Below, piece after piece: positions 10,701-20,852 of a stretch of 64,000 bases of DNA; the stretch's first letter is position 1, and each line of letters begins with the position of its first letter. The notes under the pieces were generated by a model that worked only from the letters and a program-made list of their open reading frames with translations, had not been told where the DNA came from and searched no databases. A program made the position numbers and the translations under genes. Source of the DNA: Clytia hemisphaerica (Eukaryota > Cnidaria > Hydrozoa > Leptothecata > Clytiidae); contig CACVBU010000619.1 in NCBI GenBank assembly GCA_902728285.1, positions 1,001,963 to 1,065,962 of the forward strand. The letters run 5' to 3'.

Positions 10701-13700
10701 GGCGCAATGGCGACAAACTTTATGTCAAGATTATGAAATGAACACAACACGTTTTCTCTTCTTATTTTTGCATCGCACGTTTTTCAGTTTCGAACAAGTG
10801 TCCAGTATCTTTCACTTCACATTGCGCAGAATGGGATTTGACGTTCGAATTGTTTTTATAAAAAGACGGGGGCAAACATTCGAATAACAATATACCCTCA
10901 TGCTGCCTCAGGTCAACATTTAAAGACTTTCCACTTTGAAAAAGTAGCGTATTTGACCCCCGGAACGTTTTTTAACCGCAAGTCTAATTAGAGCCTTATG
11001 ACACAAAAAGATTCGATTCATAATTCGAATGTTTTGCAAAGGTCACACGCGCGCGGGAAACTTTTGATGTTTTTCTGTAAGTTGATTTGGTGAGTGTGTG
11101 CACTCTGGACAGTTTTATTTATTTATTTTTTAACATCTCTCATAAAAATCTACGAATAATCTGTGAAATAATTGATTCAATAATCGTTGTTGGTGATTCA
11201 TTCAAAATTTTTACAGCGAAGGGGGAAGGACTCAGTGAATTTTTCTGAGAATCTTGTCATGTCACTTACAGTATTCTTAATGAAATAGGGAGGAATATAA
11301 TTTTGAAATAGCTTTATCTCATCACTTACCTGCTGTATTTTTTGAGATTTACACAGTATTTATGCTGTAATATTTTTGAAAGGCTTACACTTTGTTTATC
11401 TAGCAGGTTTTAACTTCAGTTCTTGCTTTTCAATTATTCACTTGTTTGTTGATTTTTCATTTTATTAAGCAGGTTAAGGTTTTTCTAGTTGGTAATGGAT
11501 GGTTATGTCTTTGATTTAGGTTGGTATGGGATCAATAGATTAAAGCTGGTGTTTTTTTATGAAGAAAAATAACTCGGAAAGCTAAAGGAAGAAAAAATTC
11601 CCGAGTTAAAAAATGAAAAATAACTCGGAAAGTTAAAGGAAGAAAAAATTCCCGAGTTAAAAAATGAAAAATAACTCGGAAAGTTAAAGGAAGTAAAAAT
11701 TCCCGAGTTAAAAAATGGAAAATAACTCGGAATGTTAAAGGAAGCAAAAATTCCCGAGTTAAAAAATGGAAAATAACTCGGAAAGTTAAAGGAAGCAAAA
11801 ATTCCCGAGTTAAAAAATGAAAAATGACGTCACTAAATTCCAAAAATGACGTCATAACTCGGGATAACTCGGTTTTTTTTAACTCGGTTTTTTTAACTCG
11901 GAAAAAATAACTCGGGAATTCCGGGCCTCATCATAAAGCGCGTTATGGCGTTATTGCATCAGCCGTTTTACGACAAACAATTGGTCAAATCTTCTAAATG
12001 CTTTTTTTTAATAAGAATAGTGTACTTTGGATGAGAGGGTCAATTATTCTTAAGAAAGTGGCAAAATTGAGGGTGATATATTCTTAACGTAGGTCTTGTT
12101 TATCTGACCAAGGGATAAGACCCTTAAAATTAATAATTAATTTCAACAGAAGTTAGCCTAATGGTAGCGCATTGTGCTCTTGCACTAGGGATCTCGAGTT
12201 CGAGTCGGGTTCGGGTCAACGTCAAAGTTTTTCGCCAGGTTTTGATACTTTATGTTTTTTTGGGTGAAGATTCCGAAAAAAGGGGTCCGAAGTCCTGAAA
12301 AGTTGAAGAAACAGCGCTACGGGGTTTGTTGGCACCCGTACAGGACTTAACCAGACCCTCTCCCGGGGGTCCCCTTAATCTATGTCAGGTGTATAAAATA
12401 CAGACTCAAAACCTTTTATTTTTTTTTGTTTATTTCAATCTCGTTGTTTTTCTAAATGCCAGAAAAACCAAAGTCCAACTTCAGAATTGGTTTGCAGATT
12501 TTCAGAATGATAAGAATCAAATCTTTTTTAGAGCTGTAAGGTGGGCCAAAGGGTAGGCCAAGGGTAGGCCATATGGCCCGGGCCAGAGAGGTGGGCCAGG
12601 TTTTCTATCTACCCTCAAAAAGTTGTGTCCTTGCTTATATTATTTCGAATACAGTACGAACAGGCATCTTATTTTTACCTGGCGAACGGCAAATTTCACA
12701 GGTCTAAATAATCGGCTCTTCGCCTGTGCATATTCACGTTAATCAATCCAGTAGGCTTGCTATTTTAGCAATTCTGCTGGCCGGAGTTAACGTACAATCT
12801 GTTCGAACACTTACACCATTTCCAAATTATTCTTAGGCTACATGCTACATGCGGTTATTGTGGTATATAGGGGATGCGCATCGTGTATACAATTCCCATC
12901 CGAGAATTGCTTCGTTTTTGTGTTTTGGAGTTTTAGAAACTTGTTTAGCTTTATTAGTAAGTTTTATATAATAGATTTTTAAATTTCATTAAAATTGAAT
13001 TATAAATTTGAATGGCCAGTGGTTAATACAATTATTGGATTTCTAAACCTTAAAAAAAAATGAAGCAGGTTACCCCCGAATTTTGGGTAAATCTCAAACG
13101 GGAAATTTATTCACGATTAGAATCCCCTATATCAAAACATATTAGAGGAGATGCGTGCAACCTAAGTAATTCTATGCTTTATTTTTGTTAGGTAAACAAA
13201 TTCACTTGCTTATATACTTGACAATCAAAACCTACCATGACAAGGTGTAAATCCAGTAGCTGATGTTTGACCAGCAGGACATCTTACTTCTTTTCCTGCA
13301 TATGAAAGCGGATATGTTTCATTTATTTCCCAGTGGAAAAGATTCAAATTTAATTAAAATTCCTTAAAAATATAAAGGAAGAAGAGCTCGAAAATTCTTT
13401 TAAAATGCCCTGAAAACATGCAAAAGGAAGAACAGCTTGGAAGTTCTTTTAAAATTACCTGAAAACATGCAATAGGAAGAACAGCTTGATGAAATACTGT
13501 AGCATCTAAAGGTTTGGAGGTATTGGGGTTTGTCAGAGGTTTGCACTCCACATTCTCCTATCCTGGTAATCCCCCCCCCCGAAAAAAAAGCTTGTTAAAG
13601 ATAAATATGGTGATATACGGTTCTACTAAATAATACCCTACCTATACAATAAGCGACAGGACAGGCCAAACCAATCTCTACTAGCTTGTACACAAAGAAA

Positions 13701-16700
13701 TCTTCGTTTTTTACATTGTCTTTACATCTTGCTGTTTGGATTGGCATTTCTTCGAAACAACAAAGTCCCTCAACATTGATACAAGCTTTGACACTCTTTG
13801 CATGGTTATATACTGTCGGGTACGTATCATTAAGCCAAACAGGATATCGGGTTCCTATAATAAAAATAAATTAGATGGGGTAACAAAGCCTCTAGCCGTT
13901 ATTTTGCGATTTTTTTGCCGTGACAGTGAAAGATTATAACGTGATGTAATCAAGTGGCGTAAGGAAAATTTAGGCGTGATAGCATGAACTGCAATCATGG
14001 ACTTAATGTTTGAGAAAAACACTGGAACGGCCCCCTCCCCCCCTCAGTGGCAATGTTTGGTGCGAACGGCCTCCCCAACAACTTTTCCAATGTCCTTAAA
14101 CATTGCCAGTAGGGGGAGAGGAAGAAGCTTGTATTCTACTCTAATCTCACAATTTTCGTCCACGATTGTAGTTTATTTTATAGCAATTTTCATGATCGTG
14201 ATATGAGCAAAACATTTGGTGTGATGACGTGATGACCGTTACCACAGGGGAGAGCTCATTAATAAACTGATTTGATAAAGTCACACATACAGATTCAAGA
14301 AACAATCGAACTTACGGTAGCTTTTCTAAAACATATTATGTTGGACTCCATGCGTCCTTTTGTCAAAGTCACAATCTACAAGCTGAAAGAAACTTAATAG
14401 AGAAGAAGGAAAAAAACTTACCACATGCAAACTGAGGAGGACATGTTGTAGGCATTTCATCGCCAGCTGGGCTGATAAACCTCTGCCAAACATTATAAGG
14501 GTTTATATCGATATCGCAAACAAAGTTTGTTATATTTGCGGCTACAATGTTTCCAGTGCTTCGTTGAAAAATTGTCGTTAAGTTATAAACATTGTAAACA
14601 TCGGGACTACATGGATTTTCCTGACCTAAATGAAATAATAAGCAATAAAAATTTTATTCACACGAAACCTTCCATTAATGGGATAAACCTTCACGGGGAT
14701 TAAACTTCGCGGATGGGCCTATCCACGAAATTCAAAAATTTCGCGGATTTTTGCAGATGACACCCAAATCCACGAAATCCGCGAAATTTAATCCCCGCGA
14801 AAGTTTATCCCATTAAAGTATTATTTCATCATGCACAATCTAAGTCAAAACAAAAATATTCTTATTGTTGTCTTAGTTTTACTGGAAATTTCCAGGAAGA
14901 AAGTGATAATATCTAAAACTCAATTAGTTTATTGAAAGATATTTCCTTGGGCGATTAATTTAATGGTGAAAAGAAAAACCAGAAGCGTTAAGTTTTTAAC
15001 TTTAATTTTTTAATTAGTTTAAAAATAAAGGGATCGAATACACATAATTTTAGTTAAAAATGCTGAGATGATTTTCCAAAGGAAAAAATGCATGTACACA
15101 CCCTGCCATACGTCAAACCTCCTGATAGAAGATGGTTGAAAATAATGTCTGAGTAAGTTCGACATACCGATACAATATCCCATATCACATCCAGGTACAG
15201 GTGGCAAGTAATAAGTGAAGAAATCATCTCCAGTAGTGTTATCTTTACATTTCTTGACTTTAATATCGTAGGGATAGGAACAGCAGTCTATGTGGGTTGA
15301 TATACAGGCTGATAATGTCTTCTCCTGATTTAGAGAAGTTGGATGAGAACCATTCGTCCATATCGGGAACATGGTACCTGGTGATTTTAATAAAAAAATG
15401 AAGTTAGCGGTATCAAATTTTTACATAATTAATCTTAGCATAATATATATTCAACATAAAAAGACAAAATAATCCCAGCGAGATCGCTCAATGTTTCAAT
15501 TTCAAGATAAAAAGGCTGATTTTCTCCGATTCTGGGTAGCAAAATGCATGAAAGCAGCATTTTTGAGGACCCACAACTTTTAAACTTTTTAAGGTACACA
15601 CTTGAAATTTTCAGCAATGAAACACTTCAGAGAAAGCTCCAGGAAAAATCAAACTTGAGTTTTCAAAAATTTCCTATAAATCCATAATGGCGCCCTAGAA
15701 ATTGAGTTTTCATGCTAATTGCCAATATTTCAAGCTAAAACTTGGTTTTCTCAGGCTAAAATCTCAAAAATGGTTTCAAATGGTTTCCTGAAATTTTTTG
15801 GTGTTGAAAGTATTCTGGAAATACTGTACTCTCAGAGAACCAAAATGGTTTGGGTTAGAGATTTGCCAAAGTCTGCCATTATGGTATTGCATTTCCCACT
15901 AAAACGGGATATTTAGAGTTAAAGTTTGATTTTCTCAGGCTAAAATCTCAAAAATGGTTTCAACAATGGTGTCCTGAAATCTTTTGGTGTTGAAAGTATT
16001 CTGAAAATACTCTGGGAGAATCAAAATGGTTTGGGTCAGAAATTTGCCCAAGTCTAATATTATGGTATTGCATTTCCCACCTAAAACGCGATATTTAGAG
16101 TTAAAGTCTGATTTTCTCAGGCTAAAATCTCAATAATGGTTTCAAATAGGGTCCTGAAATCTTTTGGTGTTGAAAGTATTCTGGGAACACTCAAGGAAAA
16201 TCACAGTAAATATATTAATAATAATGAATCATAAATATATAACTATTTCCCTTTAAGATTCTTGCATCAAAGGTCATAAACATAACCTATTGAGTATTGA
16301 AGGTAGCAAAAAAATTAGTGCACACTTAAAGTCTTAAAGTGAATGGACTGTAATTGCGTATCTAAGTTAGATAAAACAATTTCAGCTTGGTTTAGAAAAC
16401 TGAAAAAAGAATTATAAGATTAAGAAAGCTAAGGTTCTTTCGTTACCACAAGAATTTAATGAAGGACATTCAGTTGGCATGGTGGTTCCTGATTCACTGG
16501 TGAATCTATGCCATCCTTCTTTCCAACCCAATCGATCACATCTTTTGTTATCTGTGACATTCTGGTAAGTAATGCTTCTCTTCCATGAATCTTCATCCTG
16601 ATTCAGAATGTAATCAATGCATGGATCTGAGAATAAGACAATAGTAAAAATCTACACAGTGCCCAATAAATGTCTGAACAAAATTTCAGTGTGACAAAGC

Positions 16701-17205
16701 TTAAAGTTTGAAGCTTAGACAATGTAGAAAAAAGAATTGTGGCCAGATGGTGATGAAAAAATTTTTTACCAGCAGGCCTGGAAACAAAAAAAAAATTTAG
16801 AGCTGGCCGACCTTACTCATGAGAAAGGTATAATTTTGTTTCTATACTGAGGTTTTCTGTCTACTTCTTTGCCCCTATTTTACATACAGTTTCATCATAG
16901 CAATGAATATTCTTTTTACAATAAAATAATTATATTGAATAAAAAAGTCCTATAATTCACAAGAGCGCTATTGTATGTTACAGCGGGGTGAAGTTTTGGA
17001 AAATCTTTGAGAGATCTCAGTTAGACTTTATAATTACAAAATTATGAAAAATTGTCCTAAAAGGTGGGTAATATTGAGCTACATACAGTAATCATATTTC
17101 TTTCCCTAAGTTTTTGTCTCAAAAATAAGAGTTCTTTTTACCTTGTGTTAAGACAGGAGAAATCAACAAATAAATGCAAAACAACCAGACCATTTTTAAA
17201 ACCAT
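7800..17205 (-). CDS. Secreted protein with two D8C domains (uromodulin/OIT3-like)
   Basis: Exons: 17205-17142, 16626-16447, 15377-15168, 14625-14422, 13854-13642, 13295-13236, then probably 9937-9896 and 7879-7800 (stop 7800-7802). All are phase 1, giving about 350 residues. Exon 1 encodes a signal peptide (MVLKMVWLFCIYLLISPVLTQ minus its last residue). Exons 2-3 and 4-5 each encode one D8C module: a half with W..RF, the aG motif and MP..C....CG (HRFTSESGTTMPTECP; QRFISPAGDEMPTTCP), then a half with W.N..HPT or TYPT, a CC pair, and Y.L..C..YC. The D8C domain is known from uromodulin, GP2 and OIT3, secreted or GPI-linked proteins. Exon 6 is a short Cys motif (CPAGQTSATGFTPC). The Thr-rich exon at 9937 and the Cys/Trp-rich terminal exon rest only on frame and splice signals, so the 3' end is provisional. 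The first six exons are well supported. Confidence 0.65.
8395..8590. repeat. Dispersed repeat, uninterrupted copy
   Basis: The phrases atgaaaaatatgagcaatct, attggctaaaaatgcgtat, acaagaccgcgttc and gggcctggtaagcgagag recur in the same order around 25497-27660, and gtgtgataactatta recurs near 28370. Here they are contiguous, so this copy represents the state before later insertions split the other one. Confidence 0.6.
8865..8990. repeat. Three-copy 40-bp tandem repeat
   Basis: The phrases ggtatatggtatattcccat and ctcaggacggggaactagag recur with a 40-bp spacing, twice exactly and a third time with changes (ttttcatctcggaacctcgg). A simple intronic minisatellite. Confidence 0.85.
9161..9265. mobile_element. 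Palindromic MITE, CCAGYTGGCACACARCGTTG family, copy 1
   Basis: A hairpin of about 105 bp: ccagttggcacacagcgttg at the left and the inverse caatgttgtgtgccagctgg at the right, with inverted aacgtt motifs inside. A second, independently inserted copy lies at 36777-36873. It is flanked by tac/gta, so the target could be TA. Noncoding. Confidence 0.75.
10342..11929. mobile_element. Nested foldback element with 51-bp repeat arms and a 9-bp target duplication
   Basis: Termini are GAGGCCCGGAATTCCCGAGT and its inverse. The direct repeat atcataaag lies immediately outside both ends (10333-10341 and 11930-11938), a perfect 9-bp target-site duplication. Each arm contains four to five copies of a 51-bp unit (ttaactcgggaatttttgct, then tcctttaactttccgagtta). 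The 51-bp unit is a multiple of three, so it gives spurious reading frames encoding REFLLPLTFR-like repeats. The duplication length fits Mutator-like foldback elements; no transposase is present. Confidence 0.8.
12150..12215 (+). repeat. tRNA-derived (SINE-like) segment with A and B boxes
   Basis: TAGCCTAATGG at 12154-12164 matches the pol III A box and gagttcgagtc at 12196-12206 the B box, 42 bp apart as in a tRNA. The anticodon arm does not fold into a normal 5-bp stem with a 7-nt loop, so a functional tRNA is unlikely. Best read as a degraded tRNA gene or SINE head inside the outer inverted-repeat element. Confidence 0.55.
14673..14818. mobile_element. Palindromic MITE in an intron of the D8C gene
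   Basis: The left arm is attaatgggataaaccttca then cggggattaaacttcgcgga. The right arm is its inverse, with phrases gcgaaatttaatccccgcga and aagtttatcccattaaag. The element is about 146 bp with a short loop, noncoding, between exons 3 and 4 of the D8C gene. Confidence 0.7.
15725..16200. repeat. Tandem repeat of about 185 bp, nearly three copies
   Basis: The phrase ttctcaggctaaaatctcaa appears at about 15747, 15934 and 16117. Each is followed by tggtttcaa, tggtgttgaaagtattctg, a contraction, ggtttgggt and tatggtattgcatttcccac. The third copy is incomplete. It lies in an intron of the D8C gene and appears noncoding. Confidence 0.75.
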
Positions 17206-18274
17206 CTTCCTTGATTGTTTAATTTCTTTTTATACAATATAAGAAAAAACATTTCAATTTAAAATAATTGCAGTTACCCGCTGGATATAATCGTCCACCC
17301 CTTGTGAAGTATGGATATAAAATGGAATAGCCCAAAGCAAAAGCACCTATCAAGGATTCACTGATGAATTTTTAGTTCCAGATCAGGTGGTGATGACATT
17401 AAAAATGAGCATAAACTTGAATTGAATTGAATTAAACATATTTTCGCTACCACGCAACAGGATAACCGCCCCCTACAACAAAAATAGATTACTCTAATTG
17501 AATGGGGAACCTAAAAGAAACAGAAAAATCGTAACAGAACATAATTAAGTAGAACATGATTTATGGATCATTAAAATATGACTCTAAATCATAAAATAGC
17601 CATCACTTTGATCTTAGTTTGTGATAAAGGACAGCTTTGACAATATTGTGTGTTTCCATTTCCAGAAATGACTCGAAAGTCAACAATGACTTAAGCAATC
17701 AATAAAAGCTAATCTTGGGAATTTGCAAAACTCAAAACTACTTTGCTTTTGGATTGCTAGGGGGCTTTTGGATTGTTATGTTATAGCTAAGTACGGTATA
17801 ATGAAGACTCCTTGGATCGGAAAACATGAAAGAAAAATTCACCCCCTCGAAAATATGCGAATTGTTTTATTTTGTTCAATCGTAGATTGTAGATACTCTT
17901 GAAAGTGCCAAATATTTTTTTATCCAATCACTAAAGCGATATTGATTGTTTTATTTTGTCCAATCAAGAAATTGCTGTGTGATTTGTTTAATTAACATCC
18001 CATCAAATGAAGGTTAAGCATCATCCAGTCAGAAAGGATTTTTTGGCAATCTAGCTCTTGCATCAAATTCCAGCTTTTATTTGAGAACTAAAAAGAAAAA
18101 AATTGATCGTGTTAGTAGGTTGACATTTATGATGGACTGTCATAAGAAGAGACCACTTTTATTCTTATTGACAGATTTATTCAATAATAACATCACATGG
18201 GGAATATTTTTTTGTCATCAACGTGTTTTAAGTTATGTGTCAAGTAATGTTTTATTGTTGGAATGAATGTTTAA
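17206..18274. other. Upstream flank of the D8C gene, nothing recognised
   Basis: AT-rich sequence upstream of the signal-peptide exon. It must contain the minus-strand promoter, but I cannot point to a convincing TATA box or initiator. No reading frame with recognisable content is seen. Confidence 0.3.
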
Positions 18275-18423
18275 CCCTATCCAAAGCAGGATAAAGATAT
18301 ACGCAAACTCTTTTACACCAAATACGGTGGGGCCCTGGAACAAATTACCAACAAAATTGACAAACATAAAAGACCTGGATGATTTTAAGAAAGAAATGGA
18401 TAAATTATCAATTAGCGATTTTT
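18275..18423 (+). mobile_element. LINE reverse-transcriptase C-terminal fragment
   Basis: A short plus-strand frame reads NTVGPWNKLPTKLTNIKDLD and ends shortly after KKEMDKLSI with a stop. The pattern VxxWNxLP....I..L..FK is typical of the extreme C-terminus of CR1/L2/Jockey-type LINE ORF2 proteins. A 5'-truncated insertion is the usual explanation. Confidence 0.55.
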
Positions 18424-18930
18424 AATCCTATTAAAATATTCAAAATTTTAAACATTATCGTATTTATTTTTACCCACAATTGTGCCTATTAAACCTTTGT
18501 CAAGCTTTAACAAATTCACAACTCACTTCAGCTTTTCTCAACTTCTCGAGTTTACTTTCCTTCGACTAACTATCAATGCCAGATTACACCCTTTCCAATA
18601 TACTGAGCCACGGAGGTAATGTTTTTAGATTAGAGGCTAATATTTTTATCTAGATTTTTAGATGTAGTACAGTATAATAAATTGATTTCTACTATTTATT
18701 ACTTATTATTTTATTATTTCTATATTTTATATATTATAAATCTTACGTTTTCGAAAAACAGATAATGCCAGGGTATCATCAGTAGGCATCATAAAGGATC
18801 GACAGCCCTGCCTAATTCCGACCCCCCAAATAGCTGTTATAAAAAAATTCTATGTTTACAAAATTCCCTCTCCAAGTTGAACGATACTATTGCAAGAGCT
18901 CTCGAAACAAAACATCTAACAAGATGGCTA

Positions 18931-19113
18931 TAGACCTTTTTTCAAAGAGGACGTCCTGTTGAATAATTATGTAGTCCAGCCATAAAAACAATGATAGAGC
19001 CATACATAATTACTGTATCATGCATATTGTAATAATTATGAATGGTTTTATCATTGTTTTTCTGCTGGACTACATAATTATTCAACAGGGTGGCCTCTTT
19101 GAAAAAAGGTCTA
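18931..19113. mobile_element. Hairpin MITE, TAGACCTTTTTTCAAAGAGG family, copy A
   Basis: A 183-bp palindrome: tagaccttttttcaaagagg, cgtcctgttgaataattatg and tagtccagc at the left, with the inverse at the right. The terminal dinucleotide and flanks are TA, consistent with a TA target. A sister copy lies 80 bp downstream at 19194-19375. Noncoding. Confidence 0.8.
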
Positions 19114-19193
19114 TAATGTCAAGATGCCAATTTATGTTGTTAATCTAAAAAGTGTGAATCGTAAAAAAAATTACATTTTATGATGCTGTTTTA

Positions 19194-19375
19194 TAGACCT
19201 TTTTTCAAAGAGGACGTCCTGTTGAATAATTATGTAGTCCAGCCATAAAAACAATGATAGAGCCATGCATAATTACTGTATCATGCATATTGTAATAATT
19301 ATGCATGGTTTTATCATTGTTTTTCTGCTGGACTACATAATTATTCAACAGGGTGGCCTCTTTGAAAAAGGTCTA
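19194..19375. mobile_element. Hairpin MITE, same family, copy B
   Basis: Almost identical to the copy at 18931-19113 and in the same orientation; the visible differences are a g/a change (gagccatgcat versus gagccatacat), gcatggttttat versus gaatggttttat, and one A in the right A-run. The two share the same phrases throughout, implying local transposition or duplication not long ago. Confidence 0.8.
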
Positions 19376-19904
19376 TTGCTGCTGACATTTATGACATTGT
19401 ACATATTGCAATAAAAAATTATGTTTTGTATAAGAAGCAATTATTGTTATTTCTATTTGGTTCATTTAGTTCAATGTATCAAATCTCTCAGTTTAGTTGA
19501 TACTTTGGTATCTTCGTTGCGTCACAGCAAAAGGTTTGTTTTTATTTTAGTTTGTATCTTTGAAAGACCCCATCGGATTTGGGCAGGGCTGTCGGATTTA
19601 GGACCACTCACGGCAATAGGTTTAAACATAATAATAGACAACTTTCACAAAAGATGTTTCTCAATAGAGATTTCAAATAAAAGAATATTTAAAGCACAGC
19701 TGATTGGCTTAGGTTTCGAAACTCTCTATTGTATCATTAAAATATCAGTGCACATGCGATTTATCCGAAGAATTTCAATATTCAAAACAAGAGCAGTGCT
19801 CATATCCCGAAGAGTAGGAGTTTTATGCTCGAAACGAAGGAAGATATGACGTAGCCTAATAAAGGATACCACCACGTGTTGGGATGAGCTGTTTTTATCA
19901 ATTA

Positions 19905-20511
19905 CAGTCAGGATTAACCGCCTAAATAGGAACAAATTTTTCGATTTCACAAATATTCTTATCTAGGATATAGGTACTTATCTAGGAATATTTTTTATTC
20001 TAAGATTAGAATATTTTAGAAATTTTTATTTTACACTAAAACTAAAAAAAGTCGCATGTATCAATTATCATATATGTATTCATTTAGGTATTTTCTAACT
20101 GTGTTCCAAATTTCAGAAAGATTCATCAATGCAGTATTGAGTTATTGCATTTTAAAGTTTCCAGGCAGATTCCATTGCTTATTAATGGTCTATTTACACA
20201 TCAAATCCCGTTTTTTGGTAAAGAGAGCCTTAAAATGTTCCTATTTAAGTATTTTTTAACAAAAGCTAAGATTTTCCACCCTTCCACCCACCAAAAGTGC
20301 TGATTTTTGGAAGAAGAAACCACTTTGTATTATTACATCTATTAGTCATAACTTGAACATGCAACTTTGTTTTGAAAGGAAAAATTTGGAGAAGAAAGAA
20401 AATGTTCCTAGCTTAGAATAAAAATTATTCCTAGATAAGTACCTATATCCTAGATAGGAATATTTGTGAAATCGAAAAATTTGTTCCTATTTAGGCGGTT
20501 AATCCTGACTG
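19905..20511. mobile_element. 607-bp element with ~100-bp terminal inverted repeats and 5-bp target duplication
   Basis: The left end cagtcaggattaaccgccta continues as a near-perfect inverse of the right end for about 100 bp, including nttcctatctaggat-like phrases. The direct repeat aatta lies immediately outside both ends (19900-19904 and 20512-20516). The interior has no recognisable transposase. A non-autonomous DNA element of unassigned superfamily. Confidence 0.8.
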
Positions 20512-20852
20512 AATTAAAGCTGATTAGTCAAACACATAAACATCAACCAAACTTTATTGAACTTCTTAAACATCAAGCAGAGTTCGATAATTTGGTATAA
20601 CAACTCAGGTAGTTCTTTTCTAGTATAAAAATCCTACAGGCATCATTTTTATACAAAACACTTCCCAAGCCGCCTGCCCAACCCAAGCTGCCAAGCAAGA
20701 AATCCACTGCCTGACTGCGGTTTCGCTTTCTTTCTTTCTTTCTTTTTTGATTCTCGGAATTTTAACATCCTAACCTTTTGAGAAATTGGTCCATCACACA
20801 ATAAAGGATTTTGCACCGAAACGATCGGGACCTAATAAATATCTAAACAAAT

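Larger units (their letters stand above)
10163..12617. mobile_element. Outer inverted-repeat element hosting a nested element
   Basis: Arms of about 80 bp: ggtagaaaacctggcccacc, then a ggcccgggccatatggccta block, then two ggcccacc phrases at the left. The matching inverse spans 12538-12617. The arms enclose the nested element at 10342-11929, a degenerate tRNA-like block and AT-rich filler. No transposase is recognisable, so it is non-autonomous. It lies within the last long intron of the D8C gene. Confidence 0.75.

Noticed and set aside
10417-11855. Open frames encoding repeated REFLLPLTFRVIFHFL-like units on both strands
   Set aside because: They come from the 51-bp arms of an inverted-repeat element and occur as mirror images in both arms. 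Noncoding repeat.
12150-12215. A functional tRNA gene
   Set aside because: The A and B boxes are good, but the anticodon arm cannot form the standard stem and 7-nt loop.
184-17205. One single giant gene joining D8C, trefoil-like, TSP1 and lectin exons
   Set aside because: All phases would allow it, but the exon at 7689 begins with its own ATG and signal peptide, and a plausible terminal exon with a stop lies just upstream at 7800. Two genes are more likely.
19421-19849. A 142-codon plus-strand frame
   Set aside because: Low-complexity AT-rich sequence with no recognised motif, no splice context, and a stop near a transposon end. Chance frame.
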